Made by a program: the position numbers and the translations under genes
Notes under the pieces: generated by a model
Told to the model about the DNA's origin: nothing
What the model saw: the letters and a program-made list of their open reading frames with translations, nothing else
The model's database searches: none
Assembly (NCBI RefSeq): GCF_004801905.1
Contig: NZ_SSSN01000005.1
Span: forward strand, 62,001-126,000
Reading direction: 5' to 3'
Source of the DNA: Orlajensenia flava
GTDB taxonomy: Bacteria > Actinomycetota > Actinomycetes > Actinomycetales > Microbacteriaceae
DNA: 64,000 nucleotides
Shown here: piece after piece, positions 35,896 to 43,939 of the stretch
Position numbering within the stretch: the stretch's first letter is position 1
Layout of the letters: every line of letters begins with the position of its first letter

Positions 35896-36152
35896 TGTAT
35901 GCCGGCTGACGCATATAACCGAGCGTCTTTCGCGTTTCACAGCACAATGCCAGTCCGTGCCCACTACGGTTGAGTATCGACTAGCGGGCGGTTGTCCGTG
36001 TCACATCGGCTGGGAAGCCTCTAACGGCTTGGATACCCACCATCGCTGACACCTCCTCCGCCGGGGTCTCGACTCTCGGCACCGTTCGCTCGACGTCTCC
36101 CCGTACCGCTGGGGCCCCTAATCTCACCCAGAGCTACACCGCACTGTCGCGG

Positions 36153-37154
36153 GTGGTCCGCGAGACCGGGCTGCTGCAGCGGGCGCGCTGGTTCTACCTG
36201 ACCGTCGTCGCCATCCTCGTTCTCGCCCTCGGCGGAGCGGTCACCGGCTTCGTCCTCCTCGGGGACAGCTGGTTCCAGCTCCTCATCGCGGGGTCGCTCG
36301 GCCTCATCTTCACGCAGTTCGCCTTCCTCGCCCACGAGGCGTCGCACCGCCAGGTGCTCGAGTCCGGCCCGGCGAACGACCGCGTGGGCCGCATCATCGC
36401 GACCGCCGTCGTGGGCATCAGCTACCAGTGGTGGATGACCAAGCACAGCAGGCACCACGCGAACCCGAACAAGATGGGCAAGGACCCCGACATCGAGTTC
36501 GACACCATCTCGTTCACTGAGGACTCGGCCGCCAAGCAGCGCGGCATCATGGCCTGGGTCACCCGGCGGCAGGGCTACCTGTTCTTCCCGCTCCTCACGT
36601 TCGAGGGCATCAACCTGCACTACACGTCGATCCGGTCGCTGTTCAGCCGGGGTGTCGTGAAGGGGCGCGCGCTCGAGCTCTCGATCATCGCCGCGCGGCT
36701 CGTGATCTACATCGGCATCATCTTCTGGGTTCTGCCGCTCGGCATGGCATTCGCGTTCCTCGGCGTGCAGTTGGCCGTCTTCGGCGTCTACATGGGCGCG
36801 TCGTTCGCCCCCAACCACAAGGGCATGCCGATCATCCCCGAGGGTGCCAAGCTCGACTTCTTCAGCAAGCAGGTGCTCACCTCGCGCAACATCTCGGGCG
36901 GATGGTGGGCGTCCATCCTCATGGGCGGCCTGAACTACCAGGTCGAGCACCACCTGTTCCCCAACATGCCCCGCCCGCACCTCGCCCGCGCACGCGAGAT
37001 CGTGCGCGACCATTGCGCAACCGTCGACGTGCCATACACTGAGACGACGTTGGTGCGTTCGTATGGCATCGTCATCCGTTACCTCAACCGCGTCGGGCTC
37101 TCAGCCCGTGACCCGTTCGACTGCCCGATGGTTGCGCAGTTCAGGCGGGTCTGA
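36153..37154 (+). CDS. Fatty acid desaturase without a canonical N-terminal start
   Basis: Membrane di-iron desaturase acting on acyl chains. The three histidine boxes are [16 protein letters not shown] and [11 protein letters not shown]. Two paired membrane regions follow the usual plan. The first in-frame start is GTG 36153 (333 residues), but coding-like sequence runs on upstream through TSPRTAGAPNLTQSYTALSR to about 36039 with no in-frame ATG, GTG or TTG. An ATC at 36042 sits where an ATG is expected. Either a rare start, a point mutation, or initiation at 36153 with loss of the N-terminal segment. It is upstream of a cold-shock protein, consistent with a role in membrane fluidity. Confidence 0.85.
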   Translation: MVRETGLLQRARWFYLTVVAILVLALGGAVTGFVLLGDSWFQLLIAGSLGLIFTQFAFLAHEASHRQVLESGPANDRVGRIIATAVVGISYQWWMTKHSRHHANPNKMGKDPDIEFDTISFTEDSAAKQRGIMAWVTRRQGYLFFPLLTFEGINLHYTSIRSLFSRGVVKGRALELSIIAARLVIYIGIIFWVLPLGMAFAFLGVQLAVFGVYMGASFAPNHKGMPIIPEGAKLDFFSKQVLTSRNISGGWWASILMGGLNYQVEHHLFPNMPRPHLARAREIVRDHCATVDVPYTETTLVRSYGIVIRYLNRVGLSARDPFDCPMVAQFRRV

Positions 37155-37261
37155 CCCCCCATATTTCCCCGAGCACCACGCTCGAGGAGACGCCGACATC
37201 CTCGGATGACGGCATCGGCCCGCACAGAGTGGGCCGAATGAATACAAGAAGGAATAACAAC
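37155..37261 (+). promoter_or_regulatory. Leader of the cold-shock gene
   Basis: A 107-base gap before the cold-shock gene holds a hairpin TCGGCCC-N9-GGGCCGA (37215-37237), a smaller GAGC/GCTC stem upstream, and the ribosome site AAGAAGGAA at about 37246-37254. Structured leaders on such mRNAs act as thermosensors in other bacteria; here that is inference only. Confidence 0.5.
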
Positions 37262-37468
37262 ATGGCAACCGGAACCGTCAAGTGGTTCAACGCTGACAAG
37301 GGCTTCGGCTTCATCTCCCCCGACGACGGCTCAGCCGACGTCTTCGCGCACTTCAGCGCCATCAACTCGGGCGGCTACCGTTCGCTCGAGGAGAACCAGA
37401 AGGTCGAATTCGAGACCACCCAGGGCCAGAAGGGTCTGCAGGCGGAGAACATCCGCGTGCTCTCCTAG
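37262..37468 (+). CDS. Cold-shock protein, CspA family
   Basis: A 68-residue OB-fold nucleic-acid chaperone. RNP1 is KGFGFISP and RNP2 is DVFAHFSAI. The start [20 protein letters not shown] is the classical one. It melts RNA secondary structure and acts in cold adaptation or general growth. ATG at 37262 has AAGGAA upstream. It follows the desaturase and ends in a strong terminator, so it is probably its own transcript. Confidence 0.97.
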   Translation: MATGTVKWFNADKGFGFISPDDGSADVFAHFSAINSGGYRSLEENQKVEFETTQGQKGLQAENIRVLS

Positions 37469-37506
37469 AAAGCAGCACCGCGCGGTCGTCCGACCGCCCG
37501 ATAATC

Positions 37507-37540
37507 GGAACCCCCGTCATCTCCGGATGGCGGGGGTTCC
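37507..37540 (+). terminator. Strong hairpin terminator after cspA-like gene
   Basis: GGAACCCCCG and CGGGGGTTCC form a perfect 10-bp stem around a 14-base loop, 38 bases after the stop codon. It is followed by GTCGTCC rather than a U-run. Confidence 0.85.
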
Positions 37541-37577
37541 GTCGTCCCCGGGCCTGTCGATCGCAGGGGCCGGTTGA

Positions 37578-37634
37578 CCGTTGGGCATCAGTTGCGCTCT
37601 CCGGGCCCCGATTGGGACAACAAATGCCCAACGG
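37578..37634. repeat. Palindromic element, different arms (family 2)
   Basis: 57 bp with perfect 11-bp arms CCGTTGGGCAT / ATGCCCAACGG, between the cold-shock terminator and the end of the S9 peptidase gene. No second copy was seen in this window. It may serve as a terminator for the peptidase operon on the other strand. Confidence 0.75.
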
Positions 37635-37645
37635 ATGGGGCGGGG

Positions 37646-39529
37646 TCAGGGGGTGAGGGCGGCGGCCAGGAACTCGACCGTGCGGCGCAGCAGCGTCACG
37701 CGGGAGTCGAGCCGGCGATACTCGTGCCCCTCGCCGGCGAGCTCGAGGTACTCGACCGGCCGACCGAGCTTGCGGAGCGCATCCACCACCTGATGCGCCT
37801 CGCCGATGGGAACGTTGGTGTCGAGCTCACCATGCACCACGAGCAGCGGCGCCGTGATCGAACGCACCGACCGCAGCGGGGAGAGCGTCTTCAGCAGCGC
37901 ACGGTCGCGCCGCGGGTGCCCGTACTTCGAGTACGCCGCGGCAGCGATCCACGGCTCGGTGTCGCGGTAGAAGGTGTGCAGGTCGCTCATCCCGCAGACG
38001 TCGACGCCCGCCGCGAACACCCCCGGCGAGAACGCCAGCCCGGCGAGCGTGAGGTACCCGCCGTAGGAGCGGCCGGTGATCGCGATGCGCTCCGCGTCGG
38101 CGACCCCGATGTCCACGAGCAGCCGCGCGGAGGCCACGACATCCTCGAACGCGTCCTGCCGCTTCTCGCGTTCGTCGGCGTGCACGAACGCGCGGCCGAA
38201 TCCCGATGATCCTCGGACGTTGGGGGCGAACACGGCGATTCCCGCGGCCAGCATCGCCTGGTGCTGGGGAGAGAAGGTGGGTCGCTCCTGCGCCTCCGGC
38301 CCGCCGTGCAGCCAGAGCATCGCCGGCCCGGGCCGTGCGGCGCCCGGCACGCGATAGAGCCACCCCGTGAGTTCCAGGCCGTCGGCACCCCGGTAGCATT
38401 CGAGGGTCGGATGTACCAGCGTCGCGTCGGCCAACGGCGGGATCGCGCTCACCACGCTCCAACTGTGCGTCGGCACGTCGAGGCGCCAGATGGCCCGCGG
38501 ATGGTCGGGGCTCTCGATGGCGAGCAGCACGCTGAGTCCGTCACGGCTGAGCACCACTCCGGAGGCGACCGTTCCCGGCAGGCCTCGAACCGGGTTGCGT
38601 TCACCGGTCGCGGGGTCGAGCAGCTCCAGCTCGCTCGCACCGGCGACGTTCCACACCAGCAGCAGCAGGCGCCCGGCGTCGTCGGCGTCGACCTCCTCCA
38701 GTTCGGCGTCGTCGCGGGATGCCACGAGTCGCATCTCGCCCGTCGTCTCATGGGGGCCTAGAGGTGTGGCGACGAGCTGTTTGCGCTCGAGCCCGACATC
38801 CGTCACCAGGTAGGCGATGAGGGGAGCGTCCATGCCCTCGGGAGCGGGACGCAGGATGGCGGACTCGGTGGTGCCGGTGGCCGAACGCGGCGTGAGCGGA
38901 CGGTCGACGTCGGCGAGACGGTCGACCATCACGCAGAAGTGGCGGCCACGCATGCCGTCACGGAGTACGACGAGGCGCTCCTCCACAGAGAGGTCGAGCA
39001 CCGAGATGAGCTCGCCCGTCGCCAGCGGATGCAGCTCGCCGGTGGCCGGATCGGCGAGGTAGGAGTAGGTCGCGTCACCCGGTTGCACCGGCGGGATGGT
39101 GACCACCACGCGGTGTCCGCTGCGGGTCCACGGGCCCATCTCGGCGTGCACCTGCGCGGATCCGGCCAGCCGCCGGGCATCGCTCCCGTCGGGGCGGACG
39201 ACCCACACCTGGGTGCGCACTCCGCCGTCGGTCGCGACGACGCACGAGAGCCACGCACTGTCGGCGGACCAGCTCACGCTCACCACGGGGTCGGGTCCGA
39301 GGTCGATGCGCTGAGCCGGACCTGCGCCGTGGACATCGCCGACCCACACCGCCGGGGTTCCGCCGCGGTCGCTGATGAAGGCGACGCGGGCTGCATCCGG
39401 CGTCATCGTGGGCCCCCAACTGCCCCAGGCGTGCACGAGTCGCTCGCCGAGGGCGACGGCGGCGGTCACGGGTGCGGACGACGCGTCGGTGTCGGTCGGG
39501 GTCGCGGTCTCGGTCGTGCCCTCGCTCAC
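37646..39529 (-). CDS. S9 family prolyl-oligopeptidase-like serine peptidase
   Basis: A 627-residue cytoplasmic peptidase. The N-terminal 370 residues form a beta-propeller of WD-like blades, and the C-terminal alpha/beta-hydrolase has the triad Ser in GRSYGGYL (about 486), Asp in HGELDTNVP (about 565) and His in EGHEYRR (about 600). The family trims short peptides. GTG at 39529 overlaps the amidotransferase stop (GTGA). It is the last of three coupled genes, so it may process, mature or recycle the small peptide that the upstream ligase and amidotransferase are predicted to make. Confidence 0.88.
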   Translation of the reverse strand: MSEGTTETATPTDTDASSAPVTAAVALGERLVHAWGSWGPTMTPDAARVAFISDRGGTPAVWVGDVHGAGPAQRIDLGPDPVVSVSWSADSAWLSCVVATDGGVRTQVWVVRPDGSDARRLAGSAQVHAEMGPWTRSGHRVVVTIPPVQPGDATYSYLADPATGELHPLATGELISVLDLSVEERLVVLRDGMRGRHFCVMVDRLADVDRPLTPRSATGTTESAILRPAPEGMDAPLIAYLVTDVGLERKQLVATPLGPHETTGEMRLVASRDDAELEEVDADDAGRLLLLVWNVAGASELELLDPATGERNPVRGLPGTVASGVVLSRDGLSVLLAIESPDHPRAIWRLDVPTHSWSVVSAIPPLADATLVHPTLECYRGADGLELTGWLYRVPGAARPGPAMLWLHGGPEAQERPTFSPQHQAMLAAGIAVFAPNVRGSSGFGRAFVHADEREKRQDAFEDVVASARLLVDIGVADAERIAITGRSYGGYLTLAGLAFSPGVFAAGVDVCGMSDLHTFYRDTEPWIAAAAYSKYGHPRRDRALLKTLSPLRSVRSITAPLLVVHGELDTNVPIGEAHQVVDALRKLGRPVEYLELAGEGHEYRRLDSRVTLLRRTVEFLAAALTP

Positions 39530-41310
39530 CGCACCCCCTGCTCCTGCAGCCACATCTCGAGCAGCGCTAATTGCCACAGGGCGTTGGAACCGAGCGTCGT
39601 GCGGGCGGTGTTGGGGTCGGCGAGGAGGCGTTGGACCGTGGCGGGCAGGAACAGGCCGCGCTCGCGGGCGGCCGGGTCGGTGAGCGCGTCGCGCACGCGA
39701 TTCAGATACGGCCCCTCGAGCTGACGGATGGCGGGCACCGGGAAGTACCCCTTCGTCCGGTCGATCACCTCGTCGGGCACGATGCCGCGCGCGGCCCGCT
39801 TGAGCACGCCCTTGCCGCCGTCGGAGAGCTTCAGCTCCGGCGGGATGCGACCGACCAGTTCGACGAACTCGTGGTCGAGGAAGGGCACCCGAGCCTCGAG
39901 TCCCCACGCCATCGTCATGTTGTCGACGCGTTTCACCGGGTCGTCCACCAACATCACCATGGTGTCGTTGCGGAGCGCGGCATCGACCGCCGACTCGGCG
40001 CCCGCCGCGCCGAAACCCTCGGTGATGAAGGCCGTCGGCGCATCCGTGTCGGACAGCCACTCGCGAGAGAGCACGCTCGGCATGTCCGCCCACCGCCGGT
40101 CGAAGAACACTCTCGAGTACGCCTCGACCGCGTCGGAGCGATCGACGCCGGCCAGCGGCGGGTACCAGTCGTAGCCGCCGAGCACCTCGTCGGCGCCCTG
40201 GCCGGACTGCACCACCTTGACGGATGCCGACACGTCCTGGCTGAGCAGGTAGAAGGCGACGCAGTCGTGGCTGACCATCGGCTCGCTCATCGCGGCGACG
40301 GTCGCGTCGATGGCCGGCAGGAGGCGAGCGCTGTCGATGGGGATGCGGTGGTGGTCGGTTGCGAAGCGCTCGGCGACGAGCGAGGAGTACTCGAACTCGT
40401 CGCCCGACTCGCCACCCGCCGACTCGAAGCCGATGCTGAAGGTCTTCAGATCGGTCTGCCCGGCCTCGGCCAAGAGGGCGACGACGAGGCTCGAGTCGAT
40501 GCCACCCGAGAGCAGCACTCCCACCGGAACGTCGGCGACCATGCGGCGATCTACCGCCGTGCGCAGGCTCTGGATGACGGCGTCCTGCCAGTCCTGGTCC
40601 GACCAGTCCGCGCGAGCCGGATCGCGAGTGAAGTCAGGTGTCCAGTAGACGTGCTCGCGGCTGGTGCCGTCGCGCTCGACGACGCGCATGGTTGCGGGCG
40701 GGAGCTTTCGCACTCCGCGCAGGATGGTGAGCGGGGCCGGCACGACCGAGTGGAAGCTCATGTAGTACGCCAGCGCGGTGCGGTCGATGCCGGTGTCGAC
40801 ACCACCGCCGGCGAGGAGCGCGGGCAGCGTCGAGGCGAACCGCAGGCGTTCGCCCGTCTCGGTGAGGTAGAGCGGCTTGATGCCGAGGCGGTCGCGCGCG
40901 AGCACCAGCCGCCCGCTGGCGTGCTCGACGATCGCTATCGCGAACATGCCGATGAGGTGGTCGACAAAATCCGTGCCCCACTGCGCGTACGCCTTGCCGA
41001 TGACCTCCGTGTCGCTCGTGGAGAAGAATCGGTGCCCTGTCGACTCGAGTTCAGCGCGCAGCTGCTGGTAGTTGTAGATGCAGCCGTTGAAGGCGACGGT
41101 GAGCCCGATCGCGGTGTCGACCATGGGCTGCGACCCGGCCGCGCTCAGGTCGATGATGGACAGCCGACGGTGGCCGAGCGCCGCGGGTCCGTGCGCCCAC
41201 AGGCCGTCGCCATCCGGTCCGCGATGCACCATGCACGCGGTCATGAGCGCGAGGTCGCCGACATCCGCGCTGCGCCCGTCGAATCGGATTTCGCCAGCCA
41301 AGCCGCACAT
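39526..41310 (-). CDS. Asparagine-synthetase-like amidotransferase
   Basis: A 594-residue class II glutamine amidotransferase. Cys2 in MCGLAG is the glutaminase nucleophile, followed by HRGPDG and the synthetase PP-loop LSGGIDSS near 268. Its length and organisation match the group that amidates N-acetylglutaminylglutamine to the osmoprotectant NAGGN rather than plain asparagine synthetase. It overlaps the ligase by one base and the peptidase by four. GGAGG lies 7 bases before ATG 41310. It probably converts a carboxyl on a small peptide or amino-acid product into an amide. Confidence 0.88.
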   Translation of the reverse strand: MCGLAGEIRFDGRSADVGDLALMTACMVHRGPDGDGLWAHGPAALGHRRLSIIDLSAAGSQPMVDTAIGLTVAFNGCIYNYQQLRAELESTGHRFFSTSDTEVIGKAYAQWGTDFVDHLIGMFAIAIVEHASGRLVLARDRLGIKPLYLTETGERLRFASTLPALLAGGGVDTGIDRTALAYYMSFHSVVPAPLTILRGVRKLPPATMRVVERDGTSREHVYWTPDFTRDPARADWSDQDWQDAVIQSLRTAVDRRMVADVPVGVLLSGGIDSSLVVALLAEAGQTDLKTFSIGFESAGGESGDEFEYSSLVAERFATDHHRIPIDSARLLPAIDATVAAMSEPMVSHDCVAFYLLSQDVSASVKVVQSGQGADEVLGGYDWYPPLAGVDRSDAVEAYSRVFFDRRWADMPSVLSREWLSDTDAPTAFITEGFGAAGAESAVDAALRNDTMVMLVDDPVKRVDNMTMAWGLEARVPFLDHEFVELVGRIPPELKLSDGGKGVLKRAARGIVPDEVIDRTKGYFPVPAIRQLEGPYLNRVRDALTDPAARERGLFLPATVQRLLADPNTARTTLGSNALWQLALLEMWLQEQGVR

Positions 41311-43838
41311 CAGCTGTCCTCCTTCGTCGCCCGCCGGATCCAGGTGTCCTTCGCGCCTCCGCCCGCGGAGGAGTTGACCACCATGCTGCCTTCGCGCGCC
41401 ACCCGGGTGAGGGCGACATCCGCCACCCGCACGTCGTCGGGCCCGGTGCCCGTGACGAAGGCGAACACACGCAGGTCGACATGTCGCGGCTGCAGGTGGT
41501 CGTCGGCCCAGGTCGGGTGCGATGAGAGCCGCACGAGCTCCTGAGCCACCCACGCCGACGGCGATTCGAGGATGGCGGCCCGCCGTTCGGCGACCGCGGC
41601 GGCGCTCGCGTACGGGCCGATCATCACCCCGGCGCCGCCCTGCCCGTCGACGGGCTTGGTCACCAGCTCGCCCAGTCGTCCGAGCACGATGGCCCGCTCC
41701 ACCTCGTCGCTCGTGCGATAGGTGGGCACCGCCTCGAGCAGCGGGCGCTCGTCGAGGTAGAACCCGATGAACTCGGGCACGTAGCAGTACATGGCCTTGT
41801 CGTCGGCGACGCCGTTGCCCGGAGCGTTGGCCAGCACGACCCCGCCGGATGCCGCAACATCGAGCAGCTGTTCGCCGAGCGGGTCGCCGGATGCCGTCTT
41901 CAGCAGCGCGAGCTCGTCGTCGAGGCGGAGGTAGAGGGCGCCCACGCGCTCGTCACCGGCGTACACGACGTCGTCGGCCACGCGCACGTCCTCCGCGGTG
42001 AGCAGTAGCAGACCGGCCTCCTGGGCCAGTCGACGATGCTCGTACCAGGCCGAGCTGCTCGGGCCGCTGGAGAGCAGCGCCGCCCGGCTGCCCTCGGGTG
42101 CCGCGACCAGCAGGGTGTCGCGGAGGTCGGCGAAGACGCGCGTGGGATCGATCACGTCGGCCGGGCGCGGCGCATCCGACATGACGCCGTCCATGATCTC
42201 GCGGGCGGCCACCGCGAATGCCAGCCCGCTCGGGGAGCGCACGTTGTCTTCCAGCACGCGCCATCCGCCGACCTCGTTGCGCACCAGGTCGAAGCCCATG
42301 ACGGGCGCGTGGACGGAGCCCACCGGCAGCCGCAGTGCCTCGGAGCGCCAGGCTCCGGTTCCGCTGACGGCGTCGCGCGGCACGATGCCGGCGGTGAGGA
42401 TGCGCTGGTCGGCGTAGACGTCTCGGAGGAAGTGCTCGATGGCGCGGGCGCGCTGCGTGACGCCCGCCCGGATGGCTGCCCACTCGTGATCGGAGATGAC
42501 CCGGGGCATGAGGTCGACGTGGAAGTCACCGGCATCCTCTCCGGTGCCGAAGGTGAGGCCCGCCTCGCTGACCCACTGGTCTCGCTCGAGCTCCCGGCCG
42601 GCGCGGTCGTCGGCGGTGAGTGACTGGTGGTGGGAGATGAGGTCGTGGTAGACGCCGCGGGGGCGGGACGCCAGCCCGATTGCCTCGTCGCCGGCCCGGG
42701 CGCGGTAGCCCCTCAGGATGGCGGATGCGGGCAGCGGGCCGGATGCCGGGCCCGACGTCTCCGCCAACACGAGGTCGACGACATCCTCCATCGACCCGCG
42801 CTCCGCGAAGGCGGCGCGCTGGCGGTCGGCCGAATTGCCTCGGGCGAGCACGCGCCGGGCCAGCTCGCTGACCTCGTCGTAGTCGCCGAGCTCCTCGAGG
42901 TCGGGCCGCAGGCGTTCGACGAGGGCGAGCACCGCCTGGGATGCGGGCACGGGGCGCGGATGCGGGCTGTGGTCGAGCAGATCATCGCTGAGCCCGGATC
43001 GCGCCGCCTGCCACATGGCTGCTCGGTGCATCGGCGACCGCAGGGGAGTCCACGGCTCGCCCGCTTCGATGGCGCGTGCGGCCGCCGCGACCGTGCCGCG
43101 GAACAGCCCGGCGATCAGGACGGCGTCGTCGATGATGGGGCAGGCGTCGCACACGCGCAGCTCGAGGGTGGGAACGTGGGAGGACGGCCGCACGTCGAAA
43201 TAAGCCATCTTCGAGTCGGCGATGACGCCGCTGCGGATGAGGTCCTCGAGCAGCGCGTCGTACTCGGCCGCGGAACCCAGTGTGCCGGTGGCACCGGCAC
43301 TCGGCCAGCGCTGCCAGATGATGGAACGAATGCTCGCGTAGCCGGTGTCGTTGCCGCTCCAATACGGCGAGCTCGCCGACAGGGCCGTGAGCACGGGCAG
43401 ATCCTGGGCGACCCGTTGCATGATCTGCACGGCGAGGTCGCGGTCGGAGACGCCCACGTGGATCTGCAGGCCGCAGATGAGTTGCTCGTCGACGAGCATC
43501 CGATACTGCTCCTGCATACGGCCGTAGCGTCCGCTGCTGGTCAGTTCGAAGTCCGCGAAGTCCGACAGCGGAGCGGTGGCGACGGATGCGGGTGCCAACC
43601 CCTCGCTGGCCGCTGCCTTCGCGAGCGTGCCGCGCAGGCGGGCGAGTTCGCGTCGGAGCCCGTCGAGGGTGGCGACCGGCTCAGTGGTCATCTCGACGGT
43701 GGTCCGCTGGATCTCCGCGGTGAAGCTCTCGGGTGGCAGTTGCGAGAGGATCTGCGGCGCGCGAGCGGACAGGCGCCTGGTTTCCAGGTCGATCAGGTGC
43801 AGCTCTTCTTCCGCACCCAGCGTCAGCTCGAGGCTCAT
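41310..43838 (-). CDS. Fused GCS2-type carboxylate-amine ligase and circularly permuted ATP-grasp
   Basis: An 842-residue fusion of two peptide-bond-forming enzymes. Residues 1-370 are a glutamate-cysteine-ligase-2/YbdK domain (GAEEELHLIDLETRRL, ELRVCDACPIIDDAVLIAG). After the joining segment near residue 380 comes a circularly permuted ATP-grasp domain with DLMPRVISDHEWAAI, GFDLVRNEVGGWRVLEDNVR, VTKPVDGQGGAGV and LRVFAFVTGTG. Two ATP-dependent amide ligases in one protein suggest that an amino acid or small peptide is extended twice. Upstream and coupled to the amidotransferase. The product cannot be read from sequence. Confidence 0.88.
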   Translation of the reverse strand: MSLELTLGAEEELHLIDLETRRLSARAPQILSQLPPESFTAEIQRTTVEMTTEPVATLDGLRRELARLRGTLAKAAASEGLAPASVATAPLSDFADFELTSSGRYGRMQEQYRMLVDEQLICGLQIHVGVSDRDLAVQIMQRVAQDLPVLTALSASSPYWSGNDTGYASIRSIIWQRWPSAGATGTLGSAAEYDALLEDLIRSGVIADSKMAYFDVRPSSHVPTLELRVCDACPIIDDAVLIAGLFRGTVAAAARAIEAGEPWTPLRSPMHRAAMWQAARSGLSDDLLDHSPHPRPVPASQAVLALVERLRPDLEELGDYDEVSELARRVLARGNSADRQRAAFAERGSMEDVVDLVLAETSGPASGPLPASAILRGYRARAGDEAIGLASRPRGVYHDLISHHQSLTADDRAGRELERDQWVSEAGLTFGTGEDAGDFHVDLMPRVISDHEWAAIRAGVTQRARAIEHFLRDVYADQRILTAGIVPRDAVSGTGAWRSEALRLPVGSVHAPVMGFDLVRNEVGGWRVLEDNVRSPSGLAFAVAAREIMDGVMSDAPRPADVIDPTRVFADLRDTLLVAAPEGSRAALLSSGPSSSAWYEHRRLAQEAGLLLLTAEDVRVADDVVYAGDERVGALYLRLDDELALLKTASGDPLGEQLLDVAASGGVVLANAPGNGVADDKAMYCYVPEFIGFYLDERPLLEAVPTYRTSDEVERAIVLGRLGELVTKPVDGQGGAGVMIGPYASAAAVAERRAAILESPSAWVAQELVRLSSHPTWADDHLQPRHVDLRVFAFVTGTGPDDVRVADVALTRVAREGSMVVNSSAGGGAKDTWIRRATKEDS

Positions 43839-43939
43839 CGGTTCAGACTAGGGGGCGGGCTCCCGTCGTGGCACGATCGGCGTCTCGGTTGACATGATCT
43901 TCACACGCCCGCAACGCGCGCCGGTGGGTGGGCGTTGCA

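Noticed and set aside
35896-36152. Separate small gene before the desaturase
   Set aside because: No start codon or ribosome site; the later part reads as the desaturase N-terminus and the first 100 bases look like promoter sequence.
39571-41544. 657-codon frame opposite the amidotransferase gene
   Set aside because: Shadow frame; no recognisable domain and the sense gene is complete.
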